Of a DNA stretch of 15,596 nt, positions 1-4,644 are shown piece by piece. Both the position numbers and the translations under genes were made by a program. The DNA is from Candidatus Methanoperedens sp. (GTDB lineage Archaea > Halobacteriota > Methanosarcinia > Methanosarcinales > Methanoperedenaceae): NCBI GenBank assembly GCA_027460605.1, contig JAPZAN010000221.1:1-15596 (forward strand), written 5' to 3'. Numbering within the stretch: the first letter of the stretch is position 1; each line of letters begins with the position of its first letter. The notes under the pieces were generated by a model. That model saw only the letters and a program-made list of their open reading frames with translations. It did not search any database and was not told where the DNA came from.

Positions 1-1
1 A

Positions 2-70
2 CTTGCGGAACAGGTCAAAACCACTGAAACGCCATCGATTCCCAAGAAAGAGTTTCCGATGTACGGGTGA
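2..70 (+). CDS. C-terminal end of an unidentified upstream gene (partial)
   Basis: An open frame enters from the left edge and runs 22 codons to TGA at 68-70, ending in the residues KKEFPMYG. It is judged real because its stop lies inside the GGGTGA ribosome binding site of the next gene (start at 75), the arrangement expected of two translationally coupled genes. Too little is left to assign a family, and I do not recognise the tail. Confidence 0.5.
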   Translation, partial: LAEQVKTTETPSIPKKEFPMYG

Positions 71-74
71 TTTT

Positions 75-464
75 ATGCGTCATATCGTATTGAGCGGGAT
101 TTCGCAGCACATCTTAACGGAACTTGAGCATGATAAGGTCAAAACTATCGAGATACGAAGCCCGCATAATTTTCTCTCAATACTTGAAACCGATGTCGGG
201 GATGTGATATTCCTTACGCCGACAAGCCTTGAAGATGTGAGACCCGGAACGACCGGTGTTATCGCAAAAATCCGCGAGAAACAGATCTCAATGCAAAGGG
301 TGATCCAGAGGACAGAGGTATTCTATGAAGAAGCAGAGGTCCAGCTTGCCCGCCTCCAGCTTGAAATAAAAGGACATGCAAGGGTGCGGCGCGCGGAGTG
401 CTGCGCGCTCGGGGAAGCTACGGTTGTGGATGCTGATGAAGTGCTGTTTTTTGAAGGGCGATGA
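75..464 (+). CDS. DUF473-like archaeal conserved protein
   Basis: A 129-residue protein of unknown function. It begins MRHIVLSGIS and continues with an IEIRS strand (26-29) and the segments VGDVIFLTPTSLEDV (41-55) and GTTGVIAKI (58-66). From memory this matches DUF473, a family of roughly 130 residues found in methanogens and relatives. A longer in-frame TTG start at position 3 exists, but ATG 75 is preferred. A GGGTGA ribosome site at 65-70 stands four bases upstream, and the extra 24 residues are basic and match the wrong-frame reading of the previous gene's end. No signal peptide or membrane helix is visible. Residues 85-105 form a charged helix, and CC occurs at 109-110. The upstream gene's stop falls within its ribosome site, so the two are probably co-translated. 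The family call rests on pattern memory and no function is claimed. Confidence 0.7.
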   Translation: MRHIVLSGISQHILTELEHDKVKTIEIRSPHNFLSILETDVGDVIFLTPTSLEDVRPGTTGVIAKIREKQISMQRVIQRTEVFYEEAEVQLARLQLEIKGHARVRRAECCALGEATVVDADEVLFFEGR

Positions 465-479
465 ACTTTTTATAATGAC

Positions 480-833
480 CTAATATATTTGCGTTGCATC
501 CCCTTCTGCTATAAGTTCGGTCACTTCGTCTATGAACTCCAGCATGTACTTTTCAAGCTGCTTCTTCCGCAGTTCCCGCGTTTCGCTATCAGCAGGATAT
601 TTCTTAATGAGTTCCGAGAATTCTCCGTATATTTCATTTGTCTTATTCATCATCGCTTCTTTTGTTTCACCCATTTCAGCCATATGGACTATGTATCGGC
701 GCAAACGGATGCATCCCCGGTTTTTCCCGAAACTTTTATCAAAGAACAGCGGAATCCTCCATAACCCATGCTCGACTGCGCCGCTCTTTACTGATGGAAA
801 AAGCCTGATAATCTCAGGGTCGATTGATAGCAT
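480..833 (-). CDS. small uncharacterised protein
   Basis: A 117-residue protein that I do not recognise. The first half carries a compact hydrophobic/aromatic section (HGLWRIPLFFDKSF, 22-35) followed by a basic patch (RLRRYIVH). The second half is two charged amphipathic helices (about 55-80 and 85-112), ending in FIDEVTELIAEGDA. It has no membrane segment, Cys cluster or catalytic motif. It converges on the DUF473-like gene, leaving about 15 bases between their stops. It lies 20 bases behind the 78-residue gene on the same strand and is probably co-transcribed with it. There is no convincing ribosome binding site in front of ATG 833, so the true start may be internal. The amino-acid composition looks protein-like, which supports a real gene, but no family can be named. 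Confidence 0.55.
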   Translation of the reverse strand: MLSIDPEIIRLFPSVKSGAVEHGLWRIPLFFDKSFGKNRGCIRLRRYIVHMAEMGETKEAMMNKTNEIYGEFSELIKKYPADSETRELRKKQLEKYMLEFIDEVTELIAEGDATQIY

Positions 834-853
834 TATAATAATTCAAGCCTGCA

Positions 854-1090
854 TTAAAACTCTTCTGCGATATCGAGGTCATGTTCAAAGCGCCATGGGA
901 TACATTTGGGTCTATTCCTGTCCCTTTCCCTGATTTTGTCCTGCAGTGCCTTGTAAGCCACATGATACTCTTTATCCCGCGCAGGGTCGCGTTTTGCTTC
1001 TTCTTTCAGTTCAGATGTTATATCTTCCAGTTGCCTTATGGACATGTATTTGTAGCGGTCGGCGCTTGAATTAATGACAATTCCTCCCAT
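854..1090 (-). CDS. small charged uncharacterised protein
   Basis: A 78-residue, highly charged, probably helical protein. Residues 16-60 (SIRQLEDITSELKEEAKR and on) form a long amphipathic helix of coiled-coil character, followed by RNRPKCIPWRFEHDLDIAEEF at the C-terminus. I do not recognise the family. ATG 1090 lacks an upstream ribosome site; GGGAGG follows the ATG directly, and Met16 (MSIRQLED) is an alternative start. A TATA-like TTATATAA at 1140-1147 lies about 50 bases upstream in the right orientation. It is the first gene of a likely two-gene unit with the 117-residue gene 20 bases downstream. Confidence 0.55.
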   Translation of the reverse strand: MGGIVINSSADRYKYMSIRQLEDITSELKEEAKRDPARDKEYHVAYKALQDKIRERDRNRPKCIPWRFEHDLDIAEEF

Positions 1091-1385
1091 ATTGCTTTTG
1101 CCCGTGGTCGATTTTGTAATTAATACTCTTTTAATAGGGTTATATAAGGTTATGGTGAACTGGATACTGTTAAGTTAAGGAGTATAAGTGAATTGCAATT
1201 AATATTTCGGAGTTTTTAAGTAATTTTAATTTTTATAATTTATTTATGTTGTGATGTCTTAATATGATAATACTCATAATACAATACACTTCTTAAGTAA
1301 TTATGAGTATATTGAGTAATAACAGTAATTTATATATACTAATATTACTAAGTAGGAATATCAGTAAGTTACTAAAGGTGAACAC
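1091..1385. promoter_or_regulatory. AT-rich divergent promoter region with AGTAA half-sites
   Basis: This 295-bp stretch holds no gene. On the minus side, TTATATAA (1140-1147) can drive the 78-residue gene. On the plus side, a TATA box (TTTATATATA, 1329-1338) can drive the gene at 1386, which has a clear AGGTGA ribosome site at 1376-1381. Around that TATA box are several palindromes: an 11-bp perfect inverted repeat ATACTCATAAT (1270-1280) and its complement (1300-1310); AGTAATA (1315-1321) facing TATTACT (1343-1349) across the TATA box; and AGTAAgTTACT (1363-1373) just upstream of the ribosome site. AGTAA also occurs at 1219, 1296 and 1324. AATTGCAATT (1191-1200) is a 10-bp palindrome. The layout suggests operators for a repressor. 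Confidence 0.55.
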
Positions 1386-2102
1386 ATGAGAATAGGGACA
1401 CATATAATACCGAAATACCGTCTTCAAAGCTTAATTGATGACACTAAAAAGATATATGAACAATTTAATGGTCGGGAAAGCGAACCCGAATACATTGCTC
1501 ATACACTAGGGCATCAGCCAAAAAGTGGGTCTTTTGTTCAGAAGTTAGCAGATATGAGGTCTTATGGCCTTATCGACCGCAGAGGAAAAATTAGTGTATC
1601 CGAATTAGGTAAAAAAATAACATACGGCACTGAGTCTGAAAAAACGGAGGCTTTGGATAAAATACTAAGAAATATACCGCTTTGGGGTATATTTCTCGAT
1701 AAGTTTGGTGTAAATATAAAAGAGGAGACTTTTTGGGTAGATTTGGCACAAATAACTGGAGTAGAACGCTTAGAAGCTCAAACAAAGGCAAATGAGGTTA
1801 GAAAAGCTTATTTAGAAGATGTTAGATATTATAAACCTGTTGAAAAGGCTCAAGAACTACCAGAACCAAAGAACCCTATTCCAGAGCCTCTCGACAAAAG
1901 TGAAAACAAAATGATAGATCACCCTGAAAGAGTAGAAGCATCAGTGGAAGATAAAGTAAGACCTGAAAGTATAGAGGAAATTAAGTTCGGTGATATTCGT
2001 ATCTGGATACCTAAACAAAATGCTAAAGCTGTAATAATGGCAAAAAAACTATTAGAGCTTTATGAAGAAGGGATTACAAAAGATGCACCAACCGCGAGCT
2101 AA
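1386..2102 (+). CDS. probable winged-helix protein with acidic linker
   Basis: A 238-residue protein, unnamed. Residues 10-80 look like a winged-helix domain: helices at 12-27 and 34-42, a recognition-helix-like GSFVQKLADMRSYGLID (48-64), then a RRGKISVSELGKKI wing (65-78). This resembles the DUF5343-type winged helices found in mobile and defence-associated genes, from pattern memory only. Residues 83-150 are a second helical section. Residues 150-197 are a Pro/Glu/Lys-rich, probably disordered linker. The C-terminus (201-230) is a short module, FGDIRIWIPKQNAKAV followed by a helix. The start is well supported by AGGTGA at 1376-1381 and a TATA box at 1329-1338. Codon use is A/T-rich compared with the downstream core genes (lonB, tldD), suggesting acquired DNA. 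The palindromic half-sites in its promoter fit autoregulation, which is inference. Confidence 0.65.
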   Translation: MRIGTHIIPKYRLQSLIDDTKKIYEQFNGRESEPEYIAHTLGHQPKSGSFVQKLADMRSYGLIDRRGKISVSELGKKITYGTESEKTEALDKILRNIPLWGIFLDKFGVNIKEETFWVDLAQITGVERLEAQTKANEVRKAYLEDVRYYKPVEKAQELPEPKNPIPEPLDKSENKMIDHPERVEASVEDKVRPESIEEIKFGDIRIWIPKQNAKAVIMAKKLLELYEEGITKDAPTAS

Positions 2103-2147
2103 TCAAAAAACTAAAAGTGCTGAGGTGATGTATATGGTCAGAAATCA

Positions 2148-2155
2148 TTATAAGT
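2148..2155 (+). promoter_or_regulatory. TATA box of the RelE-like gene, leaderless start
   Basis: TTATAAGT lies 27 bases before ATG 2175, the distance expected between an archaeal TATA box and the transcript start. No ribosome site precedes the ATG, so the mRNA is probably leaderless. A 10-codon open frame with a strong GAGGTG site precedes it (ATG 2128, stop 2158-2160) and overlaps this box. It may be chance or the remnant of a lost partner gene. Confidence 0.4.
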
Positions 2156-2174
2156 ATTAAATATAATTAAATAT

Positions 2175-2429
2175 ATGACCTTCGTAATTAAAATAAAGGA
2201 ACCTGCCGAAAAAAAACTCCGAAAATACGACAAAGAGCTCCAGAGACGTTTCGCTACTAAAATCCGAAAATTACAAGAGCATCCCGAACTGCACGGTAAA
2301 CCTTTGAGAGGAGTGCTTCATGGATTCTGGGAATTATATTTCGAGAATAAATTTAGAATACTATATACAATTGATTATACAGAACAAACAGTCATGATCG
2401 AAGCTATAAAACATAAAGATGGGTTCTAA
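2175..2429 (+). CDS. RelE/ParE-superfamily toxin
   Basis: An 84-residue RelE-fold toxin, complete in length for the family. It opens with the strand VIKIKEPAEKKLRK, followed by a helix (18-35). It then shows the conserved core: KPLRG (42-46), GFWEL (50-54), FRILYTID (60-67) and a C-terminal strand ending AIKHKDGF, where K79, H80 and K81 occupy the catalytic/RNA-contact positions of RelE-type mRNA interferases. The role inferred from the family is ribosome-dependent mRNA cleavage when not neutralised. No antitoxin gene lies in the usual position immediately upstream on the same strand. Instead a Phd-like small gene converges from the opposite strand, with four bases of overlap at the stops. 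Transcription probably starts at or near the ATG. Acquired DNA is likely, since the gene sits in the toxin-antitoxin island behind tldD. Confidence 0.85.
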   Translation: MTFVIKIKEPAEKKLRKYDKELQRRFATKIRKLQEHPELHGKPLRGVLHGFWELYFENKFRILYTIDYTEQTVMIEAIKHKDGF

Positions 2430-2629
2430 ATCCCAAGTTCTTTGGCTAACTCTTCAAAATCCCTAACTTTAGTACCTGTTTTCTTGCCTTCTTCAAGCTG
2501 CTCCATTATATCAACATCAGATAGAACATCTATAGTGTCCTTCATTGATTCGTATTCATCAGTTGATATTGTAATCCAGCCTGCTTGATGTTTTCCAGTT
2601 GTTGCTGCAATAGCCATTTGATCAATCAT
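2426..2629 (-). CDS. probable antitoxin with Phd/YefM-like C-terminus
   Basis: A 67-residue protein. Residues 19-67 read ITISTDEYESMKDTIDVLSD, then an acidic helix and DFEELAKELGI. This is the pattern of the C-terminal, toxin-binding half of Phd/YefM antitoxins (DEYESLK, LSDxxLMxxI, a final FEEL segment). The usual N-terminal DNA-binding fold is missing and is replaced by about 18 residues (MIDQMAIAATTGKHQAGW), so it may not bind an operator itself. The gene runs toward the RelE-like toxin and their stop codons overlap by four bases, TAG on this strand and TAA on the other. A TATA-like TTTTAAATA lies about 20-30 bases upstream in the correct orientation. Met5 is an alternative start. That it neutralises the neighbouring toxin is inferred from adjacency and sequence type. 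It could also be an orphan. Confidence 0.6.
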   Translation of the reverse strand: MIDQMAIAATTGKHQAGWITISTDEYESMKDTIDVLSDVDIMEQLEEGKKTGTKVRDFEELAKELGI

Positions 2630-2664
2630 TATAGGTTTGTTACCTATTTAAAACTTAAGATGGT

Positions 2665-2751
2665 TTACCCGCTTCCCCCCACCATCGCCCTCCTCACCAT
2701 CACATGCGGCGCCCCGTCGCTCACAGGCACAAGCTGTCCAGCCTTCCCGCA
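2665..2751 (-). repeat. copy A of the tldD 3' end
   Basis: These 87 bases match the 3' end of tldD (4558-4644) at 79 positions by hand count, with no gaps. Read on the minus strand they encode RCGKAGQLVPVSDGAPHV, then MVRRAMVGGSG and a stop at the same position as tldD (TAA instead of TGA). Relative to tldD there are only two amino-acid changes (Leu to Met, Lys to Arg); most other changes are silent. An in-frame stop lies a few codons upstream, so it is not an expressed gene. The pattern suggests a once-functional, slightly diverged tldD end. Confidence 0.85.
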
Positions 2752-2823
2752 TCGTTCATAGGAAATTATAAATTCTCTGAATACTATGAGTTTCGGTAAA
2801 GAAAATTAGAAGAGAAAAAAGAC

Positions 2824-3105
2824 ATGGATGTTGCAGTAAAAGCCATTGAAACAACAGGAACTGTTGACGCACAGCATCGGCTTCTTTTAGACGAACCGTT
2901 GCCTGTTGTCGGTCCGACACGGGTTCGTGTCATTATCCTGCTCCCTGAAGATGCAGACATTGACGAAAAGGAATGGCTTTATGCAGCCGCCGCCAATCCT
3001 GCTTTTGATTTCCTGAAGGAACCTGAAGAGGATATTTATACATCCGAGGACGGAAAACCCCATTGGACCTCATCATCATGTCGTTTTGGCGTTTATCACG
3101 AGTAA
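2824..3105 (+). CDS. antitoxin-like protein, C-terminus disrupted
   Basis: A reading frame of 93 residues whose first 80 look intact: TTGTVDAQHRLLLDEPLPV (10-28), VRVIILLPEDADIDEKEW (34-51), AAANPAFDFLKEPEEDIY (55-72), then SEDGKPH. From memory this is a recognisable small antitoxin family encoded immediately upstream of MazF/PemK-type toxins, which usually ends within a few residues of DGKPFHDEG. Here, after residue 81, the frame runs into unrelated residues (TSSSCRFGVYHE). These are the out-of-frame reading of the following toxin remnant, so the natural end was lost in a deletion. The purine-rich stretch before ATG 2824 may serve as a weak ribosome site. Neutralising ability is unknown, since most of the body is retained while the partner is broken. 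Confidence 0.65.
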   Translation: MDVAVKAIETTGTVDAQHRLLLDEPLPVVGPTRVRVIILLPEDADIDEKEWLYAAAANPAFDFLKEPEEDIYTSEDGKPHWTSSSCRFGVYHE

Positions 3106-3325
3106 GATACCGAACGAATTACTGGAAACAGATGTTGTTTTGGACTCAAATTCTGCTGATTTTGATATAACTGGGTTGCATGTTTCCTCTACGCTTCGAT
3201 TACATCGCCTTATGACAGTCACAACAGCATTGATAAAGCGCGAATTGGGAGAGTTATCACCCAAAATGCGAGTTGAAGTGGTTGACAAACTTCGTAAGTT
3301 GTTTGATTTGAATATTGAAAAGTAA
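3065..3325 (+). pseudogene. truncated MazF/PemK-like toxin
   Basis: In a different frame from the preceding antitoxin, the sequence encodes HVVLAFITSKIP, then LLETDVVLDSNSADFDITGL, then HVSSTLRLHRLMTV and a C-terminal LGELSPKMRVEVVDKLRKLF helix. This is the pattern of the second two-thirds of MazF/PemK-family endoribonucleases (xxAFITSKIP strand, GLxxxSxLRLxRLxTV core, helix following LGEL). The N-terminal portion with the first strands (typically GDVVLVxFPFxD and RPAxV) is absent. The frame joins the antitoxin gene directly at about 3066-3080, consistent with one deletion of very roughly 130 bp removing the antitoxin's tail and the toxin's first 40 or so residues. A TTG at 3086 could start a 79-residue fragment, but it would lack the active-site N-terminus. 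Confidence 0.65.
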
Positions 3326-3348
3326 GTTAACTCCACCAAGCTGGAATT

Positions 3349-3705
3349 ATGAGTAAATGTGGACATGATAGAGATAGATTGCAGAATATGAACAGGGTAG
3401 AGGAAATCAAAATAGAACGCAAAAGGCTAAAGCATGAATATGGAGAATTCTACGATAAAGTACTGGAGATACTGTTTCGAAATGACCCCATTGGAATCAA
3501 TTTCGAAATAAATACGGATGAGTACGAGCCAGAAACAGGCACTATTCTCCCACGGCTAAAGGAAGCACGTTCGCCAGAAGATTTGCAGAAAATAATTCAC
3601 CAGGAATTTATCCGATGGTTCGGCGCTGATATTGCAGGTTCAAAAGCAGAATACACTACGATTGCCCAAGAGATATGGGATGCATATAAGAAACACGCCA
3701 TCTAA
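3349..3705 (+). CDS. conserved small protein of unknown function
   Basis: A protein of 118 residues from ATG 3349, or 105 from ATG 3388 (MNRVEEIKIERKRLK). The second is more likely because the first 13 residues look uncharacteristic; neither has a strong ribosome site. The body is a charged helix, then FYDKVLEILFRNDPIGINF, then NTDEYEPETGTILPRLKEA, RSPEDLQKIIHQEFIRWF and a C-terminal helix. I recall similar proteins of about 100 residues in bacteria and archaea (FxNDPIGINFxxNTDEYxPExxTILPRL), with no known function and often encoded among toxin-antitoxin genes. It has no membrane segment or catalytic signature. Its stop lies a few bases from copy B of the tldD 3' end, so it belongs to the block bracketed by copies A and B. 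Confidence 0.7.
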   Translation: MSKCGHDRDRLQNMNRVEEIKIERKRLKHEYGEFYDKVLEILFRNDPIGINFEINTDEYEPETGTILPRLKEARSPEDLQKIIHQEFIRWFGADIAGSKAEYTTIAQEIWDAYKKHAI

Positions 3706-3707
3706 CC

Positions 3708-3759
3708 TTACCCGCTCCTCCCACCATCGCCCTTCCTCACCAGCACATGCGGCGCCCCG
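3708..3759 (-). repeat. copy B of the tldD 3' end
   Basis: About 52 bases match the tldD 3' end (4558-4608), with a few substitutions plus one single-base loss and one single-base gain that cancel. Read on the minus strand it gives GAPHVLVRK, then GDGGRSG and stop (TAA), where tldD has AMVGGSG and TGA. The frame and stop position are therefore preserved. Upstream of the match the frame continues as ISIVEDYFVEKLQEKG, unrelated to tldD, and reaches a stop after about 39 codons without an ATG. It is a fragment, not a gene. Confidence 0.75.
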
Positions 3760-3832
3760 CCTTTCTCCTGAAGTTTTTCCACAAAATAATCTTCAACAAT
3801 TGATATTTTAGTGGATTTGAGGCATTTTTATT

Positions 3833-4237
3833 TCACTTTATAAGATCAAGGGCTGTTTTCGGTGTAATGATTTTAATTTTGCCATATTTTTTTAACTCGA
3901 GAAGATGCCTGTCTCCTGAAACAATATAAGATGCGCCACATGCGACTGCGCATTCCAGTATTTTGTTATCATCAGGATCTGATTTTATAACATCCAATTT
4001 AATTTCAGGATTTATGACTTCAGAGAAGGATATAATTGCTTCAATGATTGTATTTACTTCCTCTTCTGTAAATCCAAATTTATCTCTTGAAATTACATCC
4101 TCTAATTCAGTAAGTATGTCCTTTGAAATGAAAAGCGTATAATTTTTTCCAGCCTTATCCAGCAATAAGGCAGGATTGCCCCTAGTTGATATTAACGCTG
4201 AAACCAGTACGTTTGTATCGAATACAAATTTTAGCAT
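3833..4237 (-). CDS. VapC-like PIN-domain toxin
   Basis: A 134-residue PIN-domain ribonuclease, complete for the family (COG1569-type, the putative toxin component of the PIN family). The Mg-binding acidic residues are visible: D7 in FDTNVLVSAL, E44 in ILTELEDV, D90 in DPDDNKILECA and D109 in VSGDRHLLEL. The role known for the family is RNA cleavage (tRNA or rRNA sites), held inactive by a cognate antitoxin. The gene begins two bases after the stop of the AbrB-type antitoxin gene on the same strand, with AGGT just upstream of the ATG, so the two are translated as a pair. This is the only toxin-antitoxin module in the island that looks fully intact in standard order. It lies exactly between copy B and the true 3' end of tldD. 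Confidence 0.9.
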   Translation of the reverse strand: MLKFVFDTNVLVSALISTRGNPALLLDKAGKNYTLFISKDILTELEDVISRDKFGFTEEEVNTIIEAIISFSEVINPEIKLDVIKSDPDDNKILECAVACGASYIVSGDRHLLELKKYGKIKIITPKTALDLIK

Positions 4238-4239
4238 TA

Positions 4240-4512
4240 TTACCTTTTTTGCGCTCTATGGGCTTTGATCTCTTTTTCCGCATCTTCCTCGGTGAGACCT
4301 CTGGTTTCTGCTTTTTCTCGTAGTGGTATCAGTATATCCCTTATACTTTTCTCGTAAATCTCGGGTCTAACCTTCTTAAAAAGTATGTTTTCCCCCTTAC
4401 TGAAAACGAGCAGCTTATCCTGTTCTTTCAGCCCGAGCATTTTCATTATTTTTTTGGGTATCACTATCTGCCCTTTAGATGAGATAGTAACCATATCGAT
4501 TGTTGCATTCAT
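4240..4512 (-). CDS. VapB-like AbrB/SpoVT antitoxin
   Basis: A 90-residue antitoxin. Residues 5-48 form a SpoVT-AbrB swapped-hairpin DNA-binding domain: VTISSKGQIVIPKKIMKMLG, then LKEQDKLLVFSKGENILFKKV. Residues 50-90 are a charged helical tail (EEDAEKEIKAHRAQKR) of the type that wraps the PIN toxin. It is the first gene of the vapBC pair, with two bases before the toxin start. A perfect 12-bp palindrome AAGATATATCTT (4516-4527) lies immediately upstream of the start and is a good candidate for the autoregulatory operator. A TATA-like element lies within 4540-4548. The pair starts 45 bases after the tldD stop, on the same strand. Confidence 0.9.
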   Translation of the reverse strand: MNATIDMVTISSKGQIVIPKKIMKMLGLKEQDKLLVFSKGENILFKKVRPEIYEKSIRDILIPLREKAETRGLTEEDAEKEIKAHRAQKR

Positions 4513-4515
4513 AGT

Positions 4516-4527
4516 AAGATATATCTT
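4516..4527. promoter_or_regulatory. 12-bp palindrome upstream of vapB, likely operator
   Basis: AAGATATATCTT is a perfect palindrome three bases from the vapB start codon. GTAAG occurs at 4514-4518 and again at 4532-4536. AbrB-type antitoxins typically repress their own operons through such sites, so this is the probable operator. It would overlap the transcript start if TATA lies near 4541-4548. Confidence 0.45.
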
Positions 4528-4557
4528 GTTTGTAAGACATAAACTTTTGGCCCAATT

Positions 4558-4644
4558 TCACCCGCTTCCCCCCACCATCGCCTTCCTCACAAGCACATGC
4601 GGCGCCCCATCGCTCACAGGCACAAGCTGCCCCGCCTTCCCACA
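4558..4644 (-). repeat. copy C: genuine tldD 3' end, reference for copies A and B
   Basis: The last 29 codons of tldD (RCGKAGQLVPVSDGAPHV onward) plus TGA. This is the intact member of a three-copy family. The copies share orientation and end at the equivalent stop codon, and the spacing is about 1.05 kb from A to B and 0.85 kb from B to C. The sequence is GC-rich compared with the surrounding toxin-antitoxin DNA. Confidence 0.85.

Noticed and set aside
3..74. Extended N-terminus for the DUF473-like protein from TTG 3
   Set aside because: The extra residues are the wrong-frame reading of the upstream gene, and ATG 75 has a proper ribosome site.
3076..3366. 96-codon minus-strand frame
   Set aside because: Antisense to the MazF-like remnant, which has recognisable conserved residues on the plus strand.
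2665..3759. CRISPR or regular repeat array
   Set aside because: The repeated units are fragments of tldD about 1 kb apart, not short regular repeats with spacers.
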